Both the position numbers and the translations under genes were made by a program. From Xanthomonas citri pv. mangiferaeindicae (lineage in GTDB: Bacteria; Pseudomonadota; Gammaproteobacteria; Xanthomonadales; Xanthomonadaceae), in NCBI GenBank assembly GCA_002240395.1, contig CP016836.1, positions 1,674,001 through 1,738,000 of the forward strand: a stretch of 64,000 bases of DNA. The letters run 5' to 3'. Shown in pieces: positions 48,646 to 58,243 of this stretch (its first letter is position 1; every line of letters starts with the position of its first letter). Below the pieces are notes generated by a model. The model searched no databases. It was given only the letters and a program-made list of their open reading frames with translations, and was not told the DNA's origin.

Positions 48646-50589
48646 ATGAAGACCGCACACCAGGCGCTCCTGGGTCTCACATTGCTGGTGGCAGCGACGG
48701 TCGCATCCGCGACCGTCGCCGTGCCGCCGGCGGTGCTGGCCGATGGCGTTCCCGAGATTCCCGACGACACCGCAACGCGTACGCGGCCCTACCTGGAGTT
48801 CCGCAGCGCGCAGTTCCTGGGCTGGAACACCGCCGATCGTTCGATGCTGATCAAGACCCGCTTCGGCAGCACCGATCAGCTGTTCGAGGTCGCCCGGCCC
48901 GACGGCGCGCGTCGGCAGATCAGCTTCGAGGCTGAGCCGACCCCGTTCGCGACCCATGCACCGGCCGGCGCGCCGGCGCTGGTGGTACAGAAGGACGTCG
49001 GCGGCGATGAGTTCTTCCAGCTCTACCGGCTCGACGAAGGCCGGCTGACGCTGCTCACCGACGGCAAGAGCCGCAATGCATTTGGCGCCTGGAGCCGCGA
49101 CGGCCGCTGGGTCGGCTATTCGTCGACCCGCCGCAACGGCACCGACGCCGATCTGTATGTGATCGATCCGCGCGATCCGTCGACCGATCATCGGGTGGCG
49201 ACGGTCACCGGCGGCGGCTGGAACATCAGCGACTTCTCCGCCGATGGCCGTAACGCCCTGGCGATCAACCGCTTGTCGATCAACCAGGCGGTGATCGCCG
49301 AGATCGACCTGCGCAGTGGCCGCATGACCTCGCTGACCGACGCGGCGCAGGCCGCCTCGTATGCGGACGCACGTTACGCGGCCGATGGCAGCATCTGGGC
49401 GCTGTCGAACCGCGATGCGGACGTGGTGCGCCTGGGCAAGCTCGATCGTCGCAGCGGCGCGTTCACGGCATTGAGCCCGGAAACGCCATGGGATGTGACC
49501 GATTACGCGGTCGCCGACGATGAGCGCTTCGTCGTCTATGCGATCAACGATGCCGGCGTGTCGCGGCTGCGCGTGCTCGATCCGGCCAGCGGACAGGTTC
49601 GCAACGTCGACGGTCTGCCCGACGGGGTGCTGCACTGGAGCTTCGGGCACCTGCTGCAGATCGCGCCCTGGGGTGAAATCGGCCTGAGCCTGTCGGCCTT
49701 CGACGTGCCGGGCGATGCATTCTCGATCGATCCCGACACGCTCGCGGTTCGCCGCTGGACCCGCAGCGAGGCGGGCGGGCTGGATCTGGCGCGCAACCGG
49801 GCGCCGGAGCGGGTCGAGATCCGCAGCTTCGACGGCGAGGCGATGTCGGGCTTCCTGTATCGCCCTGACCCGGCGAAGTTCCCCGGCAAGCGACCGTTGA
49901 TCATCGACATTCACGGGGGGCCCGAGGGCCAGAGCCGCCCGGGGTTCCTGGGCACCGACAACTATCTGGTCAATGAGCTGGGCATCGCGATCTTCCTGCC
50001 CAACGTGCGCGGTTCGTCCGGCTTCGGGCGGCGCTTCCTCGATCTCGACAACGGGCCGTGGAAGCGCGAGGACTCGGTGCGCGACATCGGCGCGTTCCTC
50101 GATGCGCTCGAGCAGGATGCGGCGCTGGATTCGACGCGCTTCGCGGTCTACGGATTCTCCTACGGCGGTTACATGTGCTACGCCTCGGCGGTGCATTACA
50201 GCGACCGCCTGCGCGCGGCCAGCTGTGCGGTGGCGATCTCCGATTTCGTGACGTTCCTGGAGAACACCCAGTCCTATCGCCAAGACCTGCGGCGCGTCGA
50301 GTACGGTGACGAACGCATTGCCGAACAGCGCGCCAAGCTCGCCGAGATCTCGCCGCTGCGCAACGTCGATCGCATCCGCGTGCCGCTGATGGTGGCCACT
50401 GGCGGCAATGACCCGCGCGTGCCGCCATCGGAGGCCGAACAGATCGTCGCCGCCGTGCGCGCCAACGGCGGCCGCGCCTGGCACGTCCTCGCCCGCAACG
50501 AAGGCCACGGCTTCCACAAGCGCGAGAACCGCGACTACATCTTCTGGGCCGGCGTCACCTTCTGGCAGGACACCCTGCTCGACGACTGA
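48646..50589 (+). CDS. S9 family prolyl-oligopeptidase-like peptidase
   Basis: A 647-residue exported serine peptidase. A signal peptide (MKTAHQALLGLTLLVAATVASA) leads into a seven-bladed propeller (about residues 60-380) and an alpha/beta-hydrolase domain. The catalytic triad is S505 in GFSYGGY, D589 in GGNDPRV and H621 in EGHGFHK. S9 enzymes cut short peptides, often after proline. The ATG at 48646 has a GAAGG motif 10 bases upstream; an in-frame ATG at 48637 lies too close to that site. It follows the receptor by 34 bases and probably processes the peptides it imports. Confidence 0.92.
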   Translation: MKTAHQALLGLTLLVAATVASATVAVPPAVLADGVPEIPDDTATRTRPYLEFRSAQFLGWNTADRSMLIKTRFGSTDQLFEVARPDGARRQISFEAEPTPFATHAPAGAPALVVQKDVGGDEFFQLYRLDEGRLTLLTDGKSRNAFGAWSRDGRWVGYSSTRRNGTDADLYVIDPRDPSTDHRVATVTGGGWNISDFSADGRNALAINRLSINQAVIAEIDLRSGRMTSLTDAAQAASYADARYAADGSIWALSNRDADVVRLGKLDRRSGAFTALSPETPWDVTDYAVADDERFVVYAINDAGVSRLRVLDPASGQVRNVDGLPDGVLHWSFGHLLQIAPWGEIGLSLSAFDVPGDAFSIDPDTLAVRRWTRSEAGGLDLARNRAPERVEIRSFDGEAMSGFLYRPDPAKFPGKRPLIIDIHGGPEGQSRPGFLGTDNYLVNELGIAIFLPNVRGSSGFGRRFLDLDNGPWKREDSVRDIGAFLDALEQDAALDSTRFAVYGFSYGGYMCYASAVHYSDRLRAASCAVAISDFVTFLENTQSYRQDLRRVEYGDERIAEQRAKLAEISPLRNVDRIRVPLMVATGGNDPRVPPSEAEQIVAAVRANGGRAWHVLARNEGHGFHKRENRDYIFWAGVTFWQDTLLDD

Positions 50590-50590
50590 A

Positions 50591-50648
50591 ACCAGGGTCA
50601 GAGTGCATTTCCCCCGTTCTAGAACCGGGGTCAGAGTGCAGTTTCCCC
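50591..50648. repeat. Two GGGTCAGAGTGCA repeats (REP-like)
   Basis: ACCAGGGTCAGAGTGCATTTCCCC (50591-50614) and ACCGGGGTCAGAGTGCAGTTTCCCC (50624-50648) are near-identical direct repeats 9 bases apart. Such motifs often border REP-associated tyrosine transposase genes in these genomes; a remnant of one lies just downstream. Confidence 0.65.
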
Positions 50649-50692
50649 ACATGACGGCGAGCGGCGCCCCGATGGCGTCGCTCCCGTCGCAC

Positions 50693-50713
50693 GGGCATCG
50701 TCGCTCGCACGCC
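50693..50713. repeat. 21-bp direct repeat, left copy
   Basis: The 21 bases GGGCATCGTCGCTCGCACGCC occur again exactly at 53128-53148. Together they bracket the transposase C-terminal remnant, the S8-like gene and the regulator fragment. Confidence 0.7.
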
Positions 50714-50924
50714 GAACGCAATCCGCTGCGCGCGCATGGTCGACGATGCAGCCGAGTATGCGTGGTCCAGTCATCGCGGCACCATCGGCGCCGTGGACGA
50801 TCCGCTGCTCAGTGCGCATCCGGCCTGGCAAGGCTTGGCGTCGAGCCCGGCGCTGCGCCACCAGGCGTGGCGCGCGCTGGTCGCGGAGGCGGTCGATTCG
50901 AAAGGAGATGGCCCTCGTCGCTAA
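50700..50924 (+). pseudogene. REP-associated (IS200-like Y1) transposase, C-terminal remnant
   Basis: A fragment of a RAYT-type transposase. AERNPLRA, then in a shifted frame RMVDDAAEYAWSSH, match the RNPVRA.MV....YRWSSYRA pattern near the C-terminus of these proteins. It continues with DDPLLSAHPAWQGL and a stop at 50922-50924. Two bases seem to be missing between the halves. The N-terminal catalytic half (HUH and Tyr) is absent here. The first residues of such a protein reappear at 53165. Confidence 0.7.
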
Positions 50925-52603
50925 ATTGCCCGGCCGAAAATGCGGATGCCCGCCTGGGTGATCCTATATTTCGACCGTGCCGACGGGTCCAGCACGTCGG
51001 TTACCTGCACCGTCCAGGTTCCTCGTGCGTCTTCGTCGAGGAAGGCATTGCTCGAAGCCAGGCTGATTTCAAATCCGTCCGGCGTCGGGACCAGGAAAGC
51101 CAGGCCCGTCAGTACGGTGCTGACGGTGCCGGATGGGGATACGACCGTTACCCGAAGATTGCTCGGCGTCGGGTGGGTCGTCTTCAGACGGATATGTACC
51201 GTCTCGATTTTCAGGCGCGAACGCGCAGTGACTCTTACGCGTCCTGACGTGTTGCGATAGCCGACCGGGACCGGCGTGCCTGCATAGGTGATCCAACAGC
51301 TGTCCCTGATCTCCGGCAACGGGGAGAAATGCCGGGCCGCCGCGACCGCTCGGGTCGCATCCACCAGCCCGAAGCCATAAGCATTGCTGAAATAATGACC
51401 CGCGGCATTCCTTACCCATCCCTTCTCGAGCAGGGTGCCGTGATAGAGCACATCCGGTCGATTCCGATCGATCCGTCTGGCCGTCGTCGCGAGAATGTAC
51501 TTGATCTCTCGCCAGGTCAGTTTCGGGTTGACCTGCAGCATCAGCGCAGTCACGCCCGTCACCATCGGCGCCGCCGAAGACGTGCCATTCATCCGGGCGG
51601 TGAAGAGACAGCGCGGATTGAGAGCGGATGGCTTGCCGCGGTTGTCGAAGAAGTTATCGCCCGCCGTCTTCATGCCCCGATCGCAGCCCACCCGGTCGGT
51701 CGTCACGATAGCCGGTGAAAACATGTAAGCCGGCATGCCGTTGATCTTCCCGGCGTCACCGACGCTGCGCAGATAGTTCCGCTGCATGCCGTACTCACCA
51801 CCTGGCGCCGACACCCATATGACCGATCCGGTGCTCGAGTACGATGACTTCACGCCATTTGCGTTGACGGCACCCACTGCCAGCGCGTTGGGGAGGGAGC
51901 CGAGCATGTTGGTGGCTCCAGGCAGGCAGCTCACGCCGCTGCCGCGGGTTATTTCGGCGCAGACCTCTTGTGAGATGCCATCGGCCCCAAGGAACTCGTT
52001 CCCCGCTGATACGACCAGCAGGCTCTTGTCCCTGTCGTCCAAGCGATCATCCGCATCCTGCTCGTCCGCTTGTGGGAGAAATATCGGTGCCGTACCTCCT
52101 GCGCTCACGTTCACGACCCGGGGCATCGCCCTTCCCTTTGCCTCGGGAACGTGGAGATCGAGGATCCGGACGTCCGGGGCTATGCCGCGACCGCCGATGC
52201 CGTTATGCGCACGCGCACCGATGATTCCAGCCACCGCGGTGGAATGACCTGCTGCCGCGATGGCGTGAGCTCCGGTCGAACCACTGAGATATGCACTGTC
52301 CGGCTGCACCGTCTTGATGATCAGATTGTCGGCCAGATCGGGATTCGTCGGATCGATGGGCGCACCTTCGTTCACCCCGACGATGACCCCTTTTCCGGTC
52401 ACGCCCTGTTCGTACAGCCTCCCCATGTTCAGGTCTACGCCGGCGGTCGGAAGGACGTCGCCGATGGCGCGCTGCCCCACATTTTTCAGATGCCACTGAT
52501 ATCTATACAAAGGGTCGTCGGTATCGCTGGCGCTGCTGTCCTCATGAAATGCCAACAGTGGCAATAACAGAAGCGTAAAAGTGCGGCGTGCCCAGATATT
52601 CAT
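50921..52603 (-). CDS. S8 (subtilisin/kexin-like) protein with P-domain, catalytic Asp replaced
   Basis: A 560-residue exported protein. The signal sequence is TFTLLLLPLLAFHEDSSAS. The subtilase core includes GHSTAVAGIIG (H120), SAGN (N202), NGTSSAAP (S342). The Asp motif expected as VDDG reads GVNEGAPID, so N78 takes the place of the catalytic Asp. After it, a P/Homo B-type domain (PSNLRVTVVSPSGTVSTVLT, RGTWTVQVTDV) covers residues 450-555 as in proprotein convertases. Loss of Asp usually destroys proteolysis, so it may be an inactive binder or a poor enzyme. Low GC and repeat/transposase debris on both sides point to transfer. Confidence 0.85.
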   Translation of the reverse strand: MNIWARRTFTLLLLPLLAFHEDSSASDTDDPLYRYQWHLKNVGQRAIGDVLPTAGVDLNMGRLYEQGVTGKGVIVGVNEGAPIDPTNPDLADNLIIKTVQPDSAYLSGSTGAHAIAAAGHSTAVAGIIGARAHNGIGGRGIAPDVRILDLHVPEAKGRAMPRVVNVSAGGTAPIFLPQADEQDADDRLDDRDKSLLVVSAGNEFLGADGISQEVCAEITRGSGVSCLPGATNMLGSLPNALAVGAVNANGVKSSYSSTGSVIWVSAPGGEYGMQRNYLRSVGDAGKINGMPAYMFSPAIVTTDRVGCDRGMKTAGDNFFDNRGKPSALNPRCLFTARMNGTSSAAPMVTGVTALMLQVNPKLTWREIKYILATTARRIDRNRPDVLYHGTLLEKGWVRNAAGHYFSNAYGFGLVDATRAVAAARHFSPLPEIRDSCWITYAGTPVPVGYRNTSGRVRVTARSRLKIETVHIRLKTTHPTPSNLRVTVVSPSGTVSTVLTGLAFLVPTPDGFEISLASSNAFLDEDARGTWTVQVTDVLDPSARSKYRITQAGIRIFGRAI

Positions 52604-52935
52604 GTGCGACCTCGTAGCCGAAGATTTATGAACGGAGCGGACATGGAGAAATTCAAGTCGGCACGTGTCAAGTTCTCTGTTATCTCGTGAATAGTGAGTA
52701 ACTTGAATGATTCGATCGAGATTCGGTTCATGACGTCAAGCAGGATCATGATCACGACACGCTTTGACGCACTGGTCCGGGCCTTCCACGCGCATCCCGA
52801 CAAGCAGGAACGTCGACCTGGTGCTGGTGACGCCTGTGTACACGCAGATACGCAAGCGCGTTTAGGCTTCCGATGGAGTCTGGTGTCGCGACGCTGGGCT
52901 ATTGCGAAGCCTTTGTGACCTCGACGGTCGGCAGA
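52604..52935. other. AT-rich gap upstream of the S8-like gene
   Basis: No gene is supported. This stretch is clearly richer in A/T than the window and must hold the promoter of the S8-like gene (read leftward from 52603). Small open frames on both strands lack family features. Confidence 0.45.
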
Positions 52936-52941
52936 TCAGGC

Positions 52942-53148
52942 ACCGGGAAACGACCGGGCATGCAGCAAACTGGGAAACGCACGCTGCTCGCAATCCTCGC
53001 GTTCGCAGGTGAGACAGCCCGGGCCGATCGGTACCGCGTCGTCGATCGCCTTGAGATCCCAGCCGCGCGCATAGATCAGCTGGTCGGCATGGCGCAGGTC
53101 GCAGCCGACGGTCAGCGCGAATCGCAGGGGCATCGTCGCTCGCACGCC
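52942..53148 (-). pseudogene. Duplicated C-terminal fragment of the fatty-acyl regulator
   Basis: The minus strand encodes LRFALTVGCDLRHADQLIYA, then RGWDLKAID and VPIGPGCLTCEREDCEQRAF. This is the same C-terminal block as the intact regulator at 53271-54626 ([35 protein letters not shown]). The similarity begins at the 21-bp repeat. It is a partial, diverged duplicate with no start. The cysteine motif is intact. Confidence 0.75.
53128..53148. repeat. 21-bp direct repeat, right copy
   Basis: Exact second copy of 50693-50713, at the point where the regulator fragment begins. Confidence 0.7.
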
Positions 53149-53164
53149 GCCGCAAGATGCGAGC

Positions 53165-53200
53165 ATGCCCCGACGTCCCCGGATCGACCTGCCCGAGACC
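53165..53200 (+). pseudogene. N-terminal scrap of a RAYT transposase
   Basis: The plus strand reads MPRRPRIDLP at 53165-53194, the usual first ten residues of RAYT proteins (MPRRPRIDLPG.P.H.V.RG), after which similarity stops. Together with the C-terminal remnant at 50700, two parts of such a gene bracket the S8-like gene. Short, so the call is modest. Confidence 0.5.
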
Positions 53201-53270
53201 AAGGCCTTTGCCGCGCCTGTGCTGCGCGGGCGCTTAGGCGTGGCTGCAAACAACGCAGATCGACCCCGGT

Positions 53271-54626
53271 TTAGAGGGGTGGCAGGCGCAGGGGCGGGAA
53301 GGCGCGTTGGACGCAGTCGGTGCGTTCGCAGACTTTGCAGCCCGGGCCGATCGGGGTGGCGGTGGCGAGGTCGTCGAGGTCGAGGCCGCGCGAGTAGGTC
53401 AGGCGGCCGGCGTGGCGCAGGTCGCAGCCCAGGCTGACGGCGAAGGTCTTGCGCTGGCGGCCGTAGCCGGTCGGGCCGCTCTCGACCTGGCGCGCCAGCC
53501 AGAAGTGGCGGCGGCCGTCGGGCATGCGCGCGACCTGGGTCAGGATGCGGCCCGGCTGGTTGAAGGCCTCGTAGACGATCCACAGCGGGCAGGCGCCGCC
53601 GACGTGGGAGAAGTGGAAGTCCGTCGCCGAATGGCGCTTGGAGATATTGCCGGCGCGGTCGACGCGCACGAAGAAGAACGGCAGGCCCGGCCGGCCAGGG
53701 CGGGCGAGCGTGCTCAGGCGATGGCAGACGGCCTCGAAGCCGACACCGAAGCGGTGGGCGAGGCGGTCGATGTCGTAGCGCTCGGCCTGGGCGGCGTCGA
53801 GGAAGGCGCCATAGGGCATCACAAGCGCGCCGGCGTAGTAGTTCGACAGGCCAATGCGGGCCTGCGCGGCGCGTTCGGGATCGGCGAAGCCGGCCTGGGC
53901 GACCAGCGTGTCGATCAGCGCGCCGTGCTCGCGCAGCGCGAGCTCGGCCGCCATCTGGAATGCCTGCTGGCCGGGCTGCAGCCAGTCCGACAGCCACAGC
54001 GTGCGGGTGCCCGGGTCGAAGCGGCGCTTGTCGTCGAACCCGTCGCCCAGCGCCACGGTGATGCTGTGGGCCTCGCGCAGCCGCTGGCGCAGCCGCGGGG
54101 CGACTTGGCCGGCGACCAGCCCGTGCGCGCCGAACGCGGCTTCGGCGATGTCGTCGAGCTCGGCGACGTGATTGCGGCGGCGGTTGAAGTAATCGCGCAC
54201 CGGGTCGCCGTCGGGCCCGGCGAGCTCGACCTCGCCCAGTTGCGCGGCGAGCACGTCGGCGCGTTCGCGGATCGCGCGCTGACGGCGGTGCAGGTCCAGC
54301 AGCACGCGGGCGATGCCGGGCAGGTCGCCGGCCAGGGTCTCCAGTTCCTCGGGCGTGGCCGCGGTCTCGCCGAGGTCGGCCAGCGCCTCGCGCAGTTCGC
54401 CGACCAGGGCGGCCGGGCCGGCATCGTCGAACAGTGTCGGCTGCGGGCCGAGCAGCGCTTCGAGCCGCGCTTGCACCGCAGGGGTGAGCGGGCGCTGGTC
54501 GCGCTCGATCTGGTTGAGGTAGCTCGGCGACAGCGCCAGCGCCTGGGCCAGCGCGGCCTGGGCCAGGCCGTGTTGCTGGCGCAGGCGGCGCAGCCGGGCG
54601 CCGACGAAGCGCTTGGGACGGGCCAT
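53271..54626 (-). CDS. XRE-family short-chain fatty-acyl-CoA regulator
   Basis: A 451-residue regulator. Residues 5-60 are a Cro/C1-type helix-turn-helix ([36 protein letters not shown]). The centre is an ImmA/IrrE-like zincin region (about residues 180-260; [17 protein letters not shown]). The C-terminus is DUF2083 with [21 protein letters not shown] and [18 protein letters not shown] cysteines. Relatives such as RamB/PrpR/ScfR sense short acyl-CoAs and control propionate, glyoxylate or valine catabolism. It is divergent from mmsA with 121 bases between, so control of the valine operon is a direct inference. Confidence 0.9.
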   Translation of the reverse strand: MARPKRFVGARLRRLRQQHGLAQAALAQALALSPSYLNQIERDQRPLTPAVQARLEALLGPQPTLFDDAGPAALVGELREALADLGETAATPEELETLAGDLPGIARVLLDLHRRQRAIRERADVLAAQLGEVELAGPDGDPVRDYFNRRRNHVAELDDIAEAAFGAHGLVAGQVAPRLRQRLREAHSITVALGDGFDDKRRFDPGTRTLWLSDWLQPGQQAFQMAAELALREHGALIDTLVAQAGFADPERAAQARIGLSNYYAGALVMPYGAFLDAAQAERYDIDRLAHRFGVGFEAVCHRLSTLARPGRPGLPFFFVRVDRAGNISKRHSATDFHFSHVGGACPLWIVYEAFNQPGRILTQVARMPDGRRHFWLARQVESGPTGYGRQRKTFAVSLGCDLRHAGRLTYSRGLDLDDLATATPIGPGCKVCERTDCVQRAFPPLRLPPL

Positions 54627-54747
54627 GAGGGTTCGCAACCTTCGCAGGAATGTCGGCGATGTTCGCACGATACGCGGGCGTGAACAGGCGCCGGGCGGTG
54701 CGATCCTGCGAATAATGCGAATCCCGTCCCGCCCGCAGGCCTGTCCC

Positions 54748-56256
54748 ATGTCGAATGCCCCGCACTCCGTCCCGCTGCTGATCGATGGCGAGTTCGTCCA
54801 GTCCCAGACCCGCGAATGGCGCGATGTGGTCAACCCGGCCACGCAGGCGGTGCTGGCGCGCGTGCCGTTCGCCACCGCGGCCGAGGTCGACGCGGCCGTC
54901 GCCGCCGCGCAGAGGGCGTTCCAGACTTGGCGCAAGACCCCGATCGGCACGCGTGCGCGGATCTTTCTGAAGTACCAGCAGCTGATCCGCGAGCACATGA
55001 GCGAGCTGGCCGCGATCCTGACCAGCGAGCAGGGCAAGACCCTGCCCGACGCCGAGGGCGACGTGTTCCGCGGTCTGGAGGTGGTCGAGCACGCCGCGGC
55101 GATCGGCAACCTGCAGCTGGGCGAGCTGGCCAACAATGTCGCCAACGGCGTCGACACCTACACGCTGTTGCAGCCGCTGGGCGTGTGCGCCGGCATCACC
55201 CCGTTCAACTTCCCGGCGATGATCCCGCTGTGGATGTTCCCGATGGCGATTGCCACCGGCAACACCTTCGTGCTCAAGCCCTCCGAGCAGGACCCGCTGG
55301 TGACGATGCGCCTGGTCGAGCTCGCGCTCGAAGCCGGCATTCCCAAGGGCGTGCTCAATGTCGTGCACGGCGGCCCGGATGTGGTCAACGCGATCTGCGA
55401 CCACGCCGACATCAAGGCGGTCTCGTTCGTCGGTTCGACCAAGGTCGGCACCCACGTCTACAACCGCGCCTCGCTCGCCGGCAAGCGCGTGCAATGCATG
55501 ATGGGCGCGAAGAACCACGCGATCCTGCTGCCCGACGCGAACAAGGAGCAGACCCTCAACGCGATGGCCGGCGCCGCCTTCGGCGCGGCCGGCCAGCGCT
55601 GCATGGCCGCCAGTACCGCGGTGCTGGTCGGCGAGGCGCAGGCCTGGATTCCCGACCTGGTCGCCAAGGCCAAGACGCTGAAGGTCGGCGGCGGCACCGA
55701 GGCCGGCACCGATGTCGGTCCGGTGATCTCGTGCGCGGCGCGCGAGCGGATCGAAGCGCTGATCGCCTCGGGCATCGAGGAGGGCGCGACGCTGGAACTC
55801 GACGGCCGCAATCCCCAGCTGGGCGGCGACTACGCCAAGGGCAATTTCGTCGGCCCGACGATCTTCTCCGGGGTCAAGCCCGGCATGCGCATCTACGACG
55901 AAGAGATCTTCGGGCCGGTGCTGGTGATCCTGGCGGCCGAGTCGCTGGACGAGGCGATCGCGATCGTCAACGCCAACCCCAATGGCAATGGCGTGGCGGT
56001 ATTCACCCAGTCGGGTGCGGCCGCGCGCAAGTTCCAGGAGGAGATCGATGTCGGCCAGGTCGGCATCAATGTGCCGATCCCAGTGCCGGTGCCGCTGTTC
56101 TCGTTCACCGGCTCGCGCGCGTCCAAGCTCGGTGACCTCGGTCCGTACGGCAAGCAGGTGGTGACGTTCTACACCCAGACCAAGACGGTGACCGCGCGCT
56201 GGTTCGACGACGAGACGCTGGGCCACGGCGTCAACACCACGATCAGCCTGAAGTGA
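54748..56256 (+). CDS. mmsA: CoA-acylating methylmalonate-semialdehyde dehydrogenase
   Basis: A 502-residue NAD+-dependent aldehyde dehydrogenase that converts methylmalonate semialdehyde to propionyl-CoA in valine breakdown. It has [20 protein letters not shown], the nucleotide pocket [12 protein letters not shown], and the catalytic Cys in [15 protein letters not shown]. The motif [11 protein letters not shown] in place of the usual Glu region is typical of MMSDH. It leads the catabolic operon and its stop overlaps the next start (TGATG). Confidence 0.95.
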   Translation: MSNAPHSVPLLIDGEFVQSQTREWRDVVNPATQAVLARVPFATAAEVDAAVAAAQRAFQTWRKTPIGTRARIFLKYQQLIREHMSELAAILTSEQGKTLPDAEGDVFRGLEVVEHAAAIGNLQLGELANNVANGVDTYTLLQPLGVCAGITPFNFPAMIPLWMFPMAIATGNTFVLKPSEQDPLVTMRLVELALEAGIPKGVLNVVHGGPDVVNAICDHADIKAVSFVGSTKVGTHVYNRASLAGKRVQCMMGAKNHAILLPDANKEQTLNAMAGAAFGAAGQRCMAASTAVLVGEAQAWIPDLVAKAKTLKVGGGTEAGTDVGPVISCAARERIEALIASGIEEGATLELDGRNPQLGGDYAKGNFVGPTIFSGVKPGMRIYDEEIFGPVLVILAAESLDEAIAIVNANPNGNGVAVFTQSGAAARKFQEEIDVGQVGINVPIPVPVPLFSFTGSRASKLGDLGPYGKQVVTFYTQTKTVTARWFDDETLGHGVNTTISLK

Positions 56257-57437
56257 TGATGGACGTCTCCGTCACCACCGGCGCCGATTTCGGCCTGACC
56301 GAAGAGCAGACCGCGTTCCGCGAGGCCGCGCGCGATTTCGCCGCCGCGCAACTCGCGCCGCAGGCCGCGCACTGGGATGCGCAGGGCATCTTCCCGCGCG
56401 ACGTGATTGCCGGCGCCGGCGCGCTCGGCTTCTGCGGCATCTACACGCCCGAGGATGCCGGCGGCATCGGCCTGTCGCGGCTGGATGCGGCGCTGATCTT
56501 CGAGGAACTGTCGGCGGCCGACCCCTCGACCGCGGCCTACATCAGCATCCACAACATGGCGACCTGGATGCTCGCATCCTGGGCCGGGGCACGGGTGCGC
56601 GGCGAATGGGCCGCGGCGATGGCCAGCGGCGACAAGCTCGGCTCCTACTGCCTGACCGAGCCCGGCGCGGGTTCCGATGCCGCCTCGCTCAAGACCCGCG
56701 CAGTGCGCGAAGGCGACGACTACGTCATCGATGGCAGCAAGGCCTTCATCTCCGGCGCCGGTGCCACCGACATGCTGATCGTGATGGCCCGCACCGGTGG
56801 CGAGGGCGCGCGCGGGATCAGCGCGTTCGCGGTGCCGGCCGACCTGCCGGGCATCGAGTACGGCAAGAAGGAAGAGAAGATGGGCTGGAACAGCCAGCCC
56901 ACCCGCACGATCAGCTTCACCGGCGTGCGTGTGCCGGCCGACCATCTGCTCGGCGCGGAAGGCGAGGGCTTCAAGATCGCGATGAAGGGCCTGGACGGCG
57001 GCCGCATCAACATCGCGGCCTGCTCGCTGGGCGCCGCCCAAGGTGCGCTCGACGCCGCGCGCGGGTACCTGCGCGAGCGCAAGCAGTTCGGCAAGGCGAT
57101 CGGCGAGTTCCAGGCGCTGCAGTTCAAGCTCGCCGACATGGCCACGCAGTTGGTCGCCGCCCGGCAGATGGTGCACACCGCCGCGCGCAAGCTCGATGCC
57201 GGCAGCGGCGATGCCACGGTGTGGTGCGCGATGGCCAAGCGTTTCGCGACCGATGCCGGCTTTGCCGTGTGCAACGATGCGCTGCAGTTGCACGGCGGCT
57301 ACGGCTACATCCGCGAGTACCCGGTCGAGCGCCTGTTGCGCGACAGCCGCGTGCACCAGATCCTGGAAGGCACCAACGAGATCATGCGCGTGATCGTCGC
57401 GCGCCATCTGCTCAACACCGAGGAGGACCTGCGATGA
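56256..57437 (+). CDS. Acyl-CoA dehydrogenase (isobutyryl-CoA type)
   Basis: A 393-residue FAD flavoenzyme that oxidises a short branched acyl-CoA, here probably isobutyryl-CoA to methacrylyl-CoA. Signatures: SYCLTEPGAGSDAASLKT, KKEEKMGWNSQPTRTISF, RKQFGKAIGEFQALQFKLAD, LQLHGGYGYIREYPVERLLR and DSRVHQILEGTNEIMR with the catalytic Glu region. The start overlaps the mmsA stop by one base. Isobutyryl rather than other acyl groups is inferred from the operon. Confidence 0.93.
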   Translation: MMDVSVTTGADFGLTEEQTAFREAARDFAAAQLAPQAAHWDAQGIFPRDVIAGAGALGFCGIYTPEDAGGIGLSRLDAALIFEELSAADPSTAAYISIHNMATWMLASWAGARVRGEWAAAMASGDKLGSYCLTEPGAGSDAASLKTRAVREGDDYVIDGSKAFISGAGATDMLIVMARTGGEGARGISAFAVPADLPGIEYGKKEEKMGWNSQPTRTISFTGVRVPADHLLGAEGEGFKIAMKGLDGGRINIAACSLGAAQGALDAARGYLRERKQFGKAIGEFQALQFKLADMATQLVAARQMVHTAARKLDAGSGDATVWCAMAKRFATDAGFAVCNDALQLHGGYGYIREYPVERLLRDSRVHQILEGTNEIMRVIVARHLLNTEEDLR

Positions 57438-58243
57438 GCCACACCGCCCACGACTACCGCACGCGCGACTGGACCGGGCTGGGACTGGAGATCGACGGCC
57501 ACACTGCGATCGTCACGCTGCGCAATCCGCCCGCCAACACCTGGACCGTGCACAGTCTGGCGGCGCTGCGTGACCTGGTCGCCGCGCTCGACGGCGACCG
57601 CGACATCTATGCGCTGGTGATCACCGGCGAGGGCGAGAAGTTCTTCTCGGCCGGCGCTGACCTCAAGCAGTTCGCGTCCGGCGACAAGGCCGCCGCACGC
57701 GAGGCCGCGCGCCGCTTCGGCGAGGCCTTCGAGGCGCTGAGCGCGTTCCGCGGCGTGTCGATCGCCGCGATCAACGGGTATGCGATGGGCGGCGGGCTCG
57801 AGTGCGCGTTGGCCTGCGACCTGCGCATCGCCGAGGCGCAGGCGCAGCTCGCGCTGCCCGAAGCGACCGTGGGTCTGTTGCCATGCGCGGGCGGCACCCA
57901 GAACCTCACCCGCCTGGCCGGCGAGGGCTGGGCCAAGCGCATGATCCTGCTCGGCGAGCGCATCGACGCGGCGACCGCGCTGCGCATCGGTGTGGTCGAG
58001 GAGGTCGTGGAGCGCGGCGAGGCGAAGGCGCGCGCACTGGACTGGGCGGCCAAGGCCGCCAAGCAGTCGCCGACCAGCGTCGCAGCGTGCAAGCGACTGG
58101 TGCAGACCACACGCAGCCAGCCCGCGGTCGCCGGCCTGATCGCCGAGCGCGAACTGTTCGTCGACCTGTTCGACACCGCCGATCAGAAGGAAGGCGTCGC
58201 CGCGTTCCTGGAGAAGCGCAGCCCCGTGTGGACCAACGCATGA
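57434..58243 (+). CDS. Enoyl-CoA hydratase
   Basis: A 269-residue crotonase. The oxyanion loops are FFSAGADLKQF and GYAMGGGLECALACDLRIA, and the acidic residues around PEATVGLLPCAGGTQNLTRL provide catalysis. It would hydrate methacrylyl-CoA to 3-hydroxyisobutyryl-CoA. It overlaps the dehydrogenase by four bases (ATGA) and the next gene likewise. Confidence 0.93.
   Translation: MSHTAHDYRTRDWTGLGLEIDGHTAIVTLRNPPANTWTVHSLAALRDLVAALDGDRDIYALVITGEGEKFFSAGADLKQFASGDKAAAREAARRFGEAFEALSAFRGVSIAAINGYAMGGGLECALACDLRIAEAQAQLALPEATVGLLPCAGGTQNLTRLAGEGWAKRMILLGERIDAATALRIGVVEEVVERGEAKARALDWAAKAAKQSPTSVAACKRLVQTTRSQPAVAGLIAERELFVDLFDTADQKEGVAAFLEKRSPVWTNA

Noticed and set aside
52936..56226. A 1,096-codon minus-strand frame
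   Set aside because: It is antisense to mmsA and out of frame with the fatty-acyl regulator for most of its length. Only its last part (about 52942-53148) holds the real regulator fragment.
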